From contig NZ_CP049157.1 in NCBI RefSeq assembly GCF_011493005.1, positions 744,001 through 808,000 on the forward strand: a stretch of DNA of 64,000 nt, written 5' to 3'. Under the pieces are notes generated by a model. It made no database searches. It was not told the DNA's origin and saw nothing but the letters and a program-made list of their open reading frames with translations. Position numbers and translations under genes: made by a program. The DNA is from Caballeronia sp. SBC1 (GTDB lineage Bacteria; Pseudomonadota; Gammaproteobacteria; Burkholderiales; Burkholderiaceae). Positions 8,081 to 15,992 of this stretch are shown here, piece by piece (position 1 is the first letter of the stretch; the number at the start of each line of letters is the position of its first letter).

Positions 8081-8920
8081 ATGAAAACAATCAATGGATG
8101 GAGACGCGCTCTCACGGCAGTGAGTTTCGTGGCACTTTGCACGGCGTTCAGCTTTCCCGCTACTGTGCAAGCGGCAGACCTGCTTGCGCAGGCGAAGGCG
8201 AGCGGCACACTGCGCGTGGCCAACACTCAGAGCAGTCCGCCGTGGAGCATGCTTGACGAAAGCAATAATCCTGTCGGCTATGACGTCGCGATTGCAAAGG
8301 AAGTCGGCAAGCGCATTGGCGTGCCGAATGTAGTATTCATCGCCGATTCGTTCAAGAACTTCGTGGAGGGGCTAAAGACGGGCAAGTACGACCTCGTGAT
8401 GAACGATCTCACGCCTACGCCTGCACGCGAGCAACAGGTTGATTTCGGCGATCCATACGGCGTGGAGGATTTCCGTATTTTCGTACCTGCCGGCAACACG
8501 GACATTAAGGGCAAAGACACGCTTAAAGGCAAGCGGGTGGGCGTGGTCACCGGCTCGAGCAATGAAACATGGGCACGAGCACATCTGAAAGATTCCGATA
8601 TCCGTTCCTACGACAATGGGGCGCTCATCTTCAACGATCTGGGCAGTGGGCGGATCGACGCGGTAATCATTTCTCACTTTGGCGGCATGAAGTACGCCAA
8701 CGTCAACCACTTACCCGTGAAGGAAGTAGGCGAACCCTTGATCTATCAGCTGTCAGCACCGGCTATCGTGAAAGGCCAACCGGCCCTGCGCACATCAGTC
8801 AATAGGGCGATCGCGGAAATGATGGCTGACGGGACGATTGAGGCTATTGCGAAGAAGTGGGTTGGGAGCGATTACGATATGGCCGGCATGATCGCGAAAG
8901 CCAAGGCGCAAAAGGAGTAG
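8081..8920 (+). CDS. Amino acid ABC transporter substrate-binding protein
   Basis: 279-residue periplasmic solute-binding protein, family 3. Signal peptide with a hydrophobic core to about residue 30 (PATVQAADLL cleavage region). Mature motifs: GTLRVANTQSSPPWSM, GYDVAIAKEVGKRIG, FVEGLKTGKYDLVMNDLTPT and LKGKRVGVVTGSSNETW, all typical for binding polar amino acids. First gene of a three-gene importer; the permease starts 2 bp after its stop. The neighbouring PLP lyase suggests a sulfur amino acid ligand such as cystine, which is inference. Confidence 0.92.
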   Translation: MKTINGWRRALTAVSFVALCTAFSFPATVQAADLLAQAKASGTLRVANTQSSPPWSMLDESNNPVGYDVAIAKEVGKRIGVPNVVFIADSFKNFVEGLKTGKYDLVMNDLTPTPAREQQVDFGDPYGVEDFRIFVPAGNTDIKGKDTLKGKRVGVVTGSSNETWARAHLKDSDIRSYDNGALIFNDLGSGRIDAVIISHFGGMKYANVNHLPVKEVGEPLIYQLSAPAIVKGQPALRTSVNRAIAEMMADGTIEAIAKKWVGSDYDMAGMIAKAKAQKE

Positions 8921-8922
8921 TC

Positions 8923-9573
8923 ATGACCGAACTTTTCATGCGCTCGCTGCCGCTGTTGAGGAGCGCGGTGCTGATGACGATCTTTCTCGGCTTAACGTCT
9001 TTCGTGCTTGGCTCGACGCTGGGGTTGCTCGTCGCGCTGGCCCGGGTCTCGAGCATGGGCGTACTGCGCGCGCTCGCATTCGCATACGTTTCCGTCTTCC
9101 GTGGCACGCCGCTACTGGTGCAGATACTGCTTATCTATTTCGGCTTGCCCCGGTATGGTCTGACACTTGACCCGGTTCCCGCTGCGCTTCTCGCGCTAAC
9201 GCTGTTCTCAGCAGCGTATCTGAGCGAGAACTTCCGCTCCGGCATCAACGCGGTGGACAAGGGCCAGTGGGAAGCGGCGATGTCGCTGGGCATGGGTTAC
9301 TGGAAAGCCATGTTGCGGGTCATCCTCCCTCAGGGCTTGCGCATCGCCATTCCGCCCGTCGGCAGCCGCCTGATTGCACTAATCAAAGATACGTCGCTCG
9401 CTTCGACCATCACGGTCGTAGAACTAACCCGCGTGGCCGACCAGGTCGGCGCATCCACCTTCCGCTACATGGAAATGTTCCTGATGGTCGGCATCATCTA
9501 CTGGGGCATCAACCAGATTCTCACGATAGTCCAGACGATCCTCGAGAATCGCTTGTCGAGGCGTTTTGTATGA
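8923..9573 (+). CDS. Amino acid ABC transporter permease
   Basis: 216-residue HisM/GlnP-type permease with about five transmembrane segments. Seen: LRSAVLMTIFLGLTSFVLGS, AFAYVSVFRGTPLLVQILL, and the EAA loop QWEAAMSLGMGYWKAMLRV that docks to the ATPase. The ATG at 8923 follows AAAGGAG with its stop-start gap of 2 bp from the binding protein. It overlaps the ATPase gene by 4 bp (ATGA), so translation is coupled. Confidence 0.92.
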   Translation: MTELFMRSLPLLRSAVLMTIFLGLTSFVLGSTLGLLVALARVSSMGVLRALAFAYVSVFRGTPLLVQILLIYFGLPRYGLTLDPVPAALLALTLFSAAYLSENFRSGINAVDKGQWEAAMSLGMGYWKAMLRVILPQGLRIAIPPVGSRLIALIKDTSLASTITVVELTRVADQVGASTFRYMEMFLMVGIIYWGINQILTIVQTILENRLSRRFV

Positions 9574-10340
9574 ATACGAATATCAGGACAATCGAAGTTC
9601 GTGGGCTTTCGAAGGCCTTCGGCAACAACCAGGTGTTGCGCGGTGTCGACTTCAGCGTATCGAAAGGCGAAGTTGTAGTGGTGATGGGTCCGTCCGGGTC
9701 GGGCAAGACCACGCTGCTGCGTTCACTGAATTTCCTCGAAATGCCGGATGCCGGCACCGTGACTGTGTGCGGCATAGATGTTGAATGCGCCGGTTCATCG
9801 AAACCGTCTCGCGAGCATCAGAAGAAAATCCGCGCGATCCGTCAGCGCACGGCAATGGTGTTCCAGTCGTTCAACCTGTTTCCGCACAGGACAGCACTGG
9901 AAAACGTGATGGAAGGTCCGGTCAGCGTCAAGGGCGTTCCCCGCGCGCAGGCATCGGAGCGCGCAATGCACCTGCTGACACAGGTTGGCCTGGCGGCAAA
10001 AGCCAACGAGTATCCGGGACGGCTGTCCGGCGGTCAGAAGCAGCGCGTAGCGATCGCGCGGGCGCTCGCGATGGATCCGGAAGTCATACTCTTCGACGAG
10101 CCCACTTCCGCTCTCGATCCAGCGCTGCGAGAGGATGTCCTAAACGTAATGCGCGATGTCGCCAAACTGGGCATGACAATGCTGATCGTCACGCACGAAG
10201 TGCGGTTTGCGCGAGATGTTGCGGATCGGGTCGTTTTCATGGACGGCGGCGTGGTTGCTGAAGACAAGACACCGCAAGCCTTCTTTGGTGAGGGCATCAG
10301 TCCACGCGTAAGGCAGTTCCTTCATCTGATCGAGACCTGA
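9570..10340 (+). CDS. Amino acid ABC transporter ATP-binding protein
   Basis: 256-residue ATPase. Walker A GPSGSGKTTLLRSLN near residue 41, Q-loop MVFQSFNLFPHRTALENV, signature LSGGQKQRVAIARALAM, Walker B VILFDEPTSALDP, switch His in IVTHEVRFARDVADRV. The start at 9570 overlaps the permease stop by ATGA; an upstream in-frame extension to 9267 only reads antiparallel coding of the permease and is rejected. Completes the importer at 8081-10340. Confidence 0.94.
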   Translation: MNTNIRTIEVRGLSKAFGNNQVLRGVDFSVSKGEVVVVMGPSGSGKTTLLRSLNFLEMPDAGTVTVCGIDVECAGSSKPSREHQKKIRAIRQRTAMVFQSFNLFPHRTALENVMEGPVSVKGVPRAQASERAMHLLTQVGLAAKANEYPGRLSGGQKQRVAIARALAMDPEVILFDEPTSALDPALREDVLNVMRDVAKLGMTMLIVTHEVRFARDVADRVVFMDGGVVAEDKTPQAFFGEGISPRVRQFLHLIET

Positions 10341-10791
10341 GCGTTGAGTCCGCCGAGAAAAATCGTCCCTGCGTACTGCCGGTCGCGCACCGTTTCCATC
10401 CGGATAGCCCGTGGTGCAGGGACGGATTGCTCGAGCGGAAGGCGTCGTCGGCGAGAATCTCCATTTGAATCTAAGCCGCTGTACAAAGCGCGTGAAAACG
10501 AAGTTGGCTCGCCCGATGAATCGAAGGCCGCCGTCGCTTTACCAAATGGCGACTCGTCGCTGATCAGGAGACATTCGCCATGCGACTGCGAAAGACTGTT
10601 TATGGCCGAACCCGGGCCGACGCAAACCTCGCAGGATCGCTGATCGCAGCAGATATGCGAAAGGCATGGACCAAGACCCGCATGGGACGGTCGAGTCGCT
10701 CGATACCGGGCATTCAGACGGATGAGGTGAGCATTGATTAGGGGCGATGCGTTCGACATCTCTGACCTCCAGCGAAGCGGAAGTTCGTCAT
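10341..10791. other. Intergenic, no gene seen
   Basis: Frames on both strands (for example 10344-10643 plus and 10322-10759 minus) lack motifs and have low-quality composition. Lies between convergent transcripts. No terminator with a T-run was seen. Confidence 0.4.
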
Positions 10792-11163
10792 CTAATCGGA
10801 CTGGGAAAGCTGAAAGACGTTTCCCTCAGGGTCCTCTCCGTCGCACATCAATTGGGCGAAGCCCTCGTAGCGTTTCAAGTCACGCATTCGAACACCCGCG
10901 CTCAACAGTTTCTCGCGCAACGCTGATAGCCCAGACTCCACCGAAAAGACGATTTTCGCGTTCGAAGTATTGGCTTGCTTTGGTAGCTCGCGATAGGGCT
11001 CGCCAACTCTGTGGAAAGTAATCTCAATTGAACCGGCCTTCAGCACAACCCATTCGTTCTCGATTTCTTCGGCGACCCGAAACCCGAAATGGGTCTGATA
11101 GAACGACTTCAGCAACTCAACATCACGGACGTAAAGTATCAACCTGGACATGAGAACCGGCAT
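10792..11163 (-). CDS. VOC family (glyoxalase/bleomycin resistance-like) protein
   Basis: 123-residue single VOC domain. It starts MPVLMSRLILYVRDVELLKS and ends FAQLMCDGEDPEGNVFQLSQ, the usual first and last beta-alpha-beta units; the final strand carries the metal-position pattern (DPEGN-F-L). VOC proteins range from metal-dependent lyases and dioxygenases to ligand-binding resistance proteins, so function is open. The ATG at 11163 is preceded by GGAGAG at good spacing; the upstream in-frame extension to 11280 looks non-coding. Confidence 0.8.
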   Translation of the reverse strand: MPVLMSRLILYVRDVELLKSFYQTHFGFRVAEEIENEWVVLKAGSIEITFHRVGEPYRELPKQANTSNAKIVFSVESGLSALREKLLSAGVRMRDLKRYEGFAQLMCDGEDPEGNVFQLSQSD

Positions 11164-11351
11164 TGGACTCTCCGAATATGGTGAGACTGGTGACTTGCCC
11201 GGATTGTCGTCGATTTTGATCGAGCAGTCGACGGACCGCTCCTGGCCGCTGCCAGCCTGACGCGGATCGGCAGCTCGCACCCCGAAGGATGTTTTACACC
11301 TCCAAAACTAAACATCTAAATAGGTGGTTCAGCGCACCGCGTCGATCATCA

Positions 11352-12086
11352 TCAGCCCGCGGCACCATCTAATTGAACAGCGACAAGCGGCGTCTCAAGA
11401 ATCTCATCGTCAACCTTCTCGACACGATAAGCGGTCGAAACGGGTGCCCAAGAAACGACCTTCTCGATCTCGCGATCCGCAAAAAGAACGGCAGCGCGAT
11501 CGTCAATAGCAACGGTGCGCGGCATCCTTCCAAGACGCATTTCCGATAAAAAATTTACGCGCCTCTCTGGAATATTAACGTTGCTGTAGTGGGCTGCACA
11601 GGCTCCTGAAATAAAGCCCAAACCGCGCTGCAAACCGTAATTCCCCTGTTCAAACGGCCCGCCTAAGCCTGTCTCGAACCAACACATGGCACCGGCGCTC
11701 ATACCGGCGAGGAGAACACCCCGGTTCCACGCTTCCGAAAGAGTCTCATCTAAGCCCCACTCCCGCCACACCGCCAGCGCGGACTTAAGATGTCCACCAC
11801 CAACGAATATCGCGTCTTGACTCAGAAGCCGTTGCTTGTAGTCGGTGTAGGGAATTACGTTGGAACCCCATCCGTTAAAGAACGAGAGTGTTGCCGTTTC
11901 GAAGCCGAGAGTTCCATAGGCAGCATGGAACTTGTCGATTTGCGCGGTGTTATCTCCGCTAGGAGTTGGAATGAAACAGATTCGGGGGCGGGACTTTCCC
12001 ATCAACTCCTGGATGTACGCGTCGATGGGCGATGCTTCCTTTTCAGTCGTAAATCCACCGCCGCCGATTGCAAGAATCCGCCGCAT
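11352..12086 (-). CDS. Peptidase E-like protein (S51 family)
   Basis: 244 residues. Motifs: MRRILAIGGGGFTTEK at the start, RICFIPTPSGDN, AIFVGGGHLKSALAVWRE, and the Ser nucleophile in LLAGMSAGAMCWFE. These match aspartyl dipeptidase (PepE)/cyanophycinase-like S51 peptidases with a class I amidotransferase fold. The ATG at 12086 follows GGAGGCGAGACAAG; the frame extends to 12140 without a second good RBS. It stands alone, with the broken recombinase element beginning about 70 bp upstream of its start. Confidence 0.85.
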   Translation of the reverse strand: MRRILAIGGGGFTTEKEASPIDAYIQELMGKSRPRICFIPTPSGDNTAQIDKFHAAYGTLGFETATLSFFNGWGSNVIPYTDYKQRLLSQDAIFVGGGHLKSALAVWREWGLDETLSEAWNRGVLLAGMSAGAMCWFETGLGGPFEQGNYGLQRGLGFISGACAAHYSNVNIPERRVNFLSEMRLGRMPRTVAIDDRAAVLFADREIEKVVSWAPVSTAYRVEKVDDEILETPLVAVQLDGAAG

Positions 12087-12158
12087 CTTGTCTCGCCTCC
12101 AATGGACAGGTGCATGCATTGTCGGCGATCTACGTGCCAAAGTCGATTGGCCGGTTTT

Positions 12159-12188
12159 GGCCGGACAGTGATCGACGGCCGTCCGGCC
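12159..12188. repeat. Inverted repeat downstream of recombinase, copy 2
   Basis: GGCCGGAC (12159-12166) and GTCCGGCC (12181-12188) with a 14-base spacer, matching copy 1 in position, arm sequence and spacer length. Confidence 0.5.
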
Positions 12189-12197
12189 GCTTGCTAC

Positions 12198-12748
12198 TCA
12201 GATCTCGGTCTGTTCCGCCATCTCAAGGGCATCATCGACCTCGATGCCGAGGTATCGGACTGTACTTTCAAGTTTGGTGTGACCAAGCAGCAGTTGTACC
12301 GCACGAAGGTTTTTTGTACGGCGGTAACTCAGCGAAGCCTTCGTCCGGCGCATCGTGTGGGTCCCATAGGCCGTGTCGTCGAGCCCTATCGATTTTATCC
12401 ATCGATGGACGATCCTCGCGTACTGGCGGGTCGAGATATGGGGAGAGCCGTGAATGCGACCCGGGAACAGAAAGTCTGAAGGAGCCGGCCCTGCTGCCGC
12501 AATCCAGCATTCCACGCTGTCCCGTGTTTGCTCCGTGATTTCGAATTGCACGGGCCGCTGCGTTTTCTGTTGCATGACGATTGCCCGGGGTACTACGCGG
12601 GTGCCCAAGCAGACGTCGCGCACCCGAAGCTTCGTCAGATCGCACGCTCGAAGCTTGCTGTCGAGCGCCAGATTGAACTTTTTTGCCCGGTTAGCTTGTC
12701 TTTGTTCCACGGCACGCGCGCCGCGGAGTTGTTAGCAGTCGCTTCCAT
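12198..12748 (-). pseudogene. Tyrosine recombinase, broken by 76-bp deletion
   Basis: The start region reads MEATANNSAARVPWNKDKLT and then GQK, parallel to copy 1, but the next 76 bases present in copy 1 (PPLKLKEI to DLAI region) are missing. Because 76 is not a multiple of three, the rest (FNLALDSKLRACDLTKLRV onward) is out of frame with the start. The catalytic half is otherwise intact with HTMRRTKASLSYRR, LLLGH and STVRYLG. A 170-residue frame can be opened from 12710, but it begins in an unrelated frame. Probably inactive, although the deletion is the only lesion seen. Confidence 0.85.
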
Positions 12749-12781
12749 GACAACTCTCCTTTAAGTTAAAGGGAGAGTTAG
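12746..12781 (-). promoter_or_regulatory. RBS-sequestering hairpin of recombinase copy 2
   Basis: AACUCUCC before and GGAGAGUU just upstream of the AUG form an 8-bp stem, extendable through UUUAA/UUAAA with a bulged C, enclosing the Shine-Dalgarno AAAGGAG. Same position as in copy 1 with changed but still paired bases. Confidence 0.6.
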
Positions 12782-12933
12782 TCTGCGTCGACTGCCGTTG
12801 GGGCGATACCCGACCCGTTGCGGCCGGTCGTCTGGCGCAAGCGAATGTCCTCAACCGGGGACATTTCGGCCGGTCACAGCGCGTGACGTTTTTTGAGCTT
12901 TTCAACCCTATACCGTCGGCCGAGCCTGGGCGT

Positions 12934-12941
12934 TTGTTATA
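12934..12941. promoter_or_regulatory. Half-site matching the 20575-20600 palindrome
   Basis: TTGTTATA lies about 47 bp upstream of the GntR gene and equals one arm of the 26-bp inverted repeat upstream of the PrpB-like operon. Suggests one regulator acts at both; eight bases alone are weak evidence. Confidence 0.35.
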
Positions 12942-12987
12942 GTGTAGTTATGTTAATATAAACAGCATATCGCCGCGCGCCACCGTC

Positions 12988-13848
12988 ATGACACTTCGCC
13001 CTGGATCTTCTTCCACTTCGCTTCCGCGTTCTCGCGGCACCTCGCTACATCGTCAGATCTTCGTGGTGCTGCGCGAGCGCATAGTTACCGGTCGTTATGC
13101 TGCTGGTTCGGTGCTGCCGAGAGAAGAAGATTTGTGCGAGCACTTTGGCGTCTCGCGGATTACCGCGCGCCGCGCGCTGGCGGACCTCGAAGCGCAGGGC
13201 TTCGTACAGCGTCGCCAAGGGCTCGGCACGTTCGTGCGCCCCGATCTTCCGGTGGTGCGACCTGCGGCAACGCTGGGTTTTGTCGATGCCCTCCACAAGA
13301 CCGCGACCGAAACCAAAGTCGAAGTGTTGAGTGTTGGTGTCGAAAGCGTGCCTGCCTCGATCGGCGCGTTGCTGCAACTCGCGCCGGACGAGCAGGCGCT
13401 GCATGCACTGCGTCTGCGCAAGACGGGCGACGTGACGTTGATGGTGTCCGACGCGTGGATCCCCGAGCGGTACGGCAAGACCCTCACCGCGAGCCGTCTG
13501 AAGAAGCAGGCGCTGTACGAAATCCTGATGAGCCAGGGCGTCGAATTCGGCCGCGTGATACAGGAAGTCACCGCAGTCGCCGCCGATCCGACATTCGCGC
13601 GCTGGCTCAACACCGACGTCGGCATGCCGCTGCTGAAGGTGACGCGCATCGTCTACGACGCATCGCGTGAGCCGGTGCAGCATCTGACGCTTACGGTCTC
13701 GCCGGAACACAGTCGCATCGTGACCGATATGTCGGTCGACCGGATCAATGCGCTGAGCACCGGCCAGATCGTCCACGACGTCCATCCGCTTCCTGCACAG
13801 AACAGCGGCGCGCCGCGCGCGCCAGGCCAAACAAAGCGTCGCGCGTAG
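12988..13848 (+). CDS. GntR family regulator, UTRA (HutC) type
   Basis: 286 residues. An N-terminal winged HTH covers residues 15-80: LHRQIFVVLRERIVTGRY, GSVLPREEDLCEHFGVSRIT, ARRALADLEAQGFVQRRQG. The C-terminal UTRA effector domain runs from about residue 95 (AATLGFVDAL) to SPEHSRIVTDMSVDR. UTRA regulators usually sense small organic acids or sugars. It lies on the opposite strand to, and beyond the far end of, the dehydratase-lyase operon at 14498-20405, of which it is the likely regulator: a half-site near its promoter repeats the palindrome upstream of that operon. Confidence 0.9.
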   Translation: MTLRPGSSSTSLPRSRGTSLHRQIFVVLRERIVTGRYAAGSVLPREEDLCEHFGVSRITARRALADLEAQGFVQRRQGLGTFVRPDLPVVRPAATLGFVDALHKTATETKVEVLSVGVESVPASIGALLQLAPDEQALHALRLRKTGDVTLMVSDAWIPERYGKTLTASRLKKQALYEILMSQGVEFGRVIQEVTAVAADPTFARWLNTDVGMPLLKVTRIVYDASREPVQHLTLTVSPEHSRIVTDMSVDRINALSTGQIVHDVHPLPAQNSGAPRAPGQTKRRA

Positions 13849-13884
13849 CGCAACGCGGGCTTGGCCGGCTTCACGAGGATTCTT

Positions 13885-14469
13885 ATGGCATTGAGCATCG
13901 GACGTATGTTGAAAAACGTGCGCGCGGGCGAAGCGCATCTATTGTGCCGGCAAGAGGAAATCGTGTCGGTGCGCCCGTCCGTCGTGTTGGGCAGCAGTGC
14001 GTTCGTCGACGGCGGCTCGATCCCGGCCGAATATGCAGGTCACGGCGTCGGCACGAACGAATCGCCCCCGCTACATTGGTCGGGCGTTCCCGACAGAACC
14101 GCGGAGCTCGTGTTGGTCGTCGAAGATCCGGACGCACCGTTGCCGCGCCCATTCGTGCACCTGATCGCAACCGGCATTGCGCCTCAAATCCGGTCTTTTG
14201 CGCGCAACGCGTTATCCGCTGACGTTGCGGCAGCACGCGGCATCGCGCTCGGACGCAACACGTTTGGCCGTCGCGAATATGCGGGCCCGCGTGCGCTGCC
14301 CGATCACGGGCCGCATCGTTACGTGTTCACCATTTTTGCACTCGCGCGCCGCTTGCCAGCTAGCCACCCATACAACAAGCGCCGTCTGCTGACGGCGCTC
14401 GAAGGTTCGGTGATCGGCTGGGGGCGCCTCGACGGTTTCTTTGAAAGAGTCAGCGGAACGCGCCGTTGA
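13885..14469 (+). CDS. YbhB/YbcL (PEBP, Raf kinase inhibitor-like) protein
   Basis: 194-residue phosphatidylethanolamine-binding-protein fold. The family motifs are LVVEDPDAPLPRPFVHLIA (DPDxP...H) in the middle and LPDHGPHRYVFTIFALARRL toward the end. Bacterial members bind small anions or act as stand-alone cytosolic proteins of unclear role. The ATG at 13885 follows ACGAGGA. It lies 36 bp after the GntR gene and probably shares its transcript; it is convergent with the MFS gene 28 bp away. Confidence 0.85.
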   Translation: MALSIGRMLKNVRAGEAHLLCRQEEIVSVRPSVVLGSSAFVDGGSIPAEYAGHGVGTNESPPLHWSGVPDRTAELVLVVEDPDAPLPRPFVHLIATGIAPQIRSFARNALSADVAAARGIALGRNTFGRREYAGPRALPDHGPHRYVFTIFALARRLPASHPYNKRRLLTALEGSVIGWGRLDGFFERVSGTRR

Positions 14470-14493
14470 GCACAACGTCAATGGCGCCTTCCC

Positions 14494-14512
14494 TCGCTCA
14501 CTGGGTGAGCGA
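14494..14512. terminator. Hairpin between convergent genes
   Basis: TCGCTCAC TGG GTGAGCGA: an 8-bp perfect stem with a 3-base loop at the 3' end of the MFS gene, spanning its stop codon (14498-14500), facing the PEBP gene. No strong T-run follows, so its role as a terminator is tentative. Confidence 0.4.
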
Positions 14513-15934
14513 TTCCAGCGACCGCCCGTTGGTGCGCGGCCCAAGCAGCCCGATCGAGATCGCCACCATCGCCATGCTCGCCGCAATCAGCAACAGCGCA
14601 CCAGACACCCCTGCCCGGCTCAGCGCCCACGACACGAGAAAGCCGCTGAATACGCCGGAGAGGCGGCTCCACGAATAAACAAAGCCGACCGCGCGCGCCC
14701 GAATTCTCGTCGGATATAGCTCAGATTGATAGGCGTGAAAGTTGTACGAGAGCGTGGTCGCGCCCAGCGTCACGAGGCCGCCAGTCAGCACGATGAGCGC
14801 CGGGTTGCGCGTCGCCGCGAACAGCAGCCCCGCAACGGCCACCACTACCGACGATGTCACGATCTGCCACTTGCGCTCGAAGCGATCCGCGTACAGCAGC
14901 GCGAGCAGCGGACCGCACGGCATCACGAGCGTAATGCCCATCGTGTAGGCGAGACTCGCCGTCACCTCGATTCCCTGGTGCACGAGAAAAGTCGGCACCC
15001 AGTTCGAAAAACCGTACAGGCCGATGGTCTGAAACACGTGGAATGTACTCAGCATCACCGTGCGTGACAGATAGCGCCGGCTGAAGATTTCGCTTAAACG
15101 GCCGTGCTCGATCACTTCGCCCACGCTGGGTTCCGGCTTCGGCAATGGCCGCCCCGTTTCGCGTTCGACACGTTGCTCGAGCGCGGTGAGCACCGCGTCG
15201 GCCCGCCCCTGTTCGCCGTGCGACGCGAGCCAGCGCGGACTTTCGGGAATCCGCGTGCGGATCCCCCACACGAGGATCGCGGCGATCGAGCCTGCGAGCA
15301 CGACCCATCTCCAACCGTCGAGTCCGAGTGGCGCGAGCGGCACCAGTTGCCACGCGAGCAGCGCAATCGTCGGTACCGACAGATACGTGATCACCTGATT
15401 GAGCGCGAACGCGCGGCCTCGCATCTGCCGCGGCACGAGCTCGCTCAGGTAACTATCGATCGTTACCAGTTCGACGCCGAGACCGATCCCGACCATGAAC
15501 CTCCAGAAATTCAGGCCCCACGCGGTCGTCTGAAAGGCCATCACCGCCGCCGACGCCGTGTACCACAGCAACGCGAACGTGAACACCGAGCGCCGGCCGA
15601 ACCGATCGGCGATCGCGCTGAACAGCAGCGTGCCGACCAGCAACCCCGCGAACGCCGCCGCGATGAAACTGGCGATGCCGGTCATGCCGAAGAAGCCGCG
15701 CGTGGTCTCAGTGAGGATCCCCGAACGGACAATGCCCGGCGCGAGATAAGCGGTCGAAAACAGCTCGTAGAACTCGAAGAAACCGCCGAGCGAGATCAGC
15801 ACGACGAACGTCCAGATCGTGCGGCTCGGCGGCAACCTGTCAAGGCGCGCACCGATGGTGCCGGTGGTGGCGACCGAGGCGGCCTGGGCTGGCTCGCAGG
15901 CGACGTCGCCCACCGTTTTGAATAACGATGACAT
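14498..15934 (-). CDS. MFS transporter (metabolite:H+ symporter type)
   Basis: 478 residues with about 12 transmembrane segments. TM1 is WTFVVLISLGGFFEFYELFS; the loop 2-3 signature is IADRFGRRSVFTFALL, and a second-half equivalent is LLYADRFERKWQI. RIPESPRWLASHGE in the mid loop places it in the sugar/metabolite MHS-like group. Last gene of the five-gene minus-strand operon, 58 bp after the MmgE/PrpD gene; it probably imports the acid that the operon degrades. Substrate unproven. Confidence 0.88.
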   Translation of the reverse strand: MSSLFKTVGDVACEPAQAASVATTGTIGARLDRLPPSRTIWTFVVLISLGGFFEFYELFSTAYLAPGIVRSGILTETTRGFFGMTGIASFIAAAFAGLLVGTLLFSAIADRFGRRSVFTFALLWYTASAAVMAFQTTAWGLNFWRFMVGIGLGVELVTIDSYLSELVPRQMRGRAFALNQVITYLSVPTIALLAWQLVPLAPLGLDGWRWVVLAGSIAAILVWGIRTRIPESPRWLASHGEQGRADAVLTALEQRVERETGRPLPKPEPSVGEVIEHGRLSEIFSRRYLSRTVMLSTFHVFQTIGLYGFSNWVPTFLVHQGIEVTASLAYTMGITLVMPCGPLLALLYADRFERKWQIVTSSVVVAVAGLLFAATRNPALIVLTGGLVTLGATTLSYNFHAYQSELYPTRIRARAVGFVYSWSRLSGVFSGFLVSWALSRAGVSGALLLIAASMAMVAISIGLLGPRTNGRSLESLTQ

Positions 15935-15992
15935 GTGCTCTCCTCCACAAAGGGATTGTTTATAGCCGCCATTGCAGCGGCAACGTCTGCGC

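Larger units (their letters stand above)
12154..12876 (-). mobile_element. Stand-alone recombinase element, copy 2 (inactivated)
   Basis: Matches copy 1 (4694-5490) along the gene and flanks: GTTTTGGCCGGACAG at the downstream edge (12154) and GTTAGTCTGCG then GCGAATGTC (12841-12849) upstream. Just past the gene a short inverted repeat GAATGTCC...GGACATT is seen near 12843-12868. The gene inside carries a frameshifting deletion. Confidence 0.5.

Noticed and set aside
9267..9569. Extended N-terminus for the amino acid ABC ATPase
   Set aside because: The extension overlaps the permease in another frame and reads His/Arg-rich nonsense; the ATGA overlap start at 9570 is better.
12198..12710. Second recombinase as an intact 170-residue gene
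   Set aside because: That frame starts upstream of the deletion in a frame unrelated to the family; the natural start at 12748 is out of frame.
15104..15925. 273-codon plus-strand frame
   Set aside because: Antisense to the MFS gene; composition (Arg, Glu, His repeats) is that of a GC-rich shadow frame.
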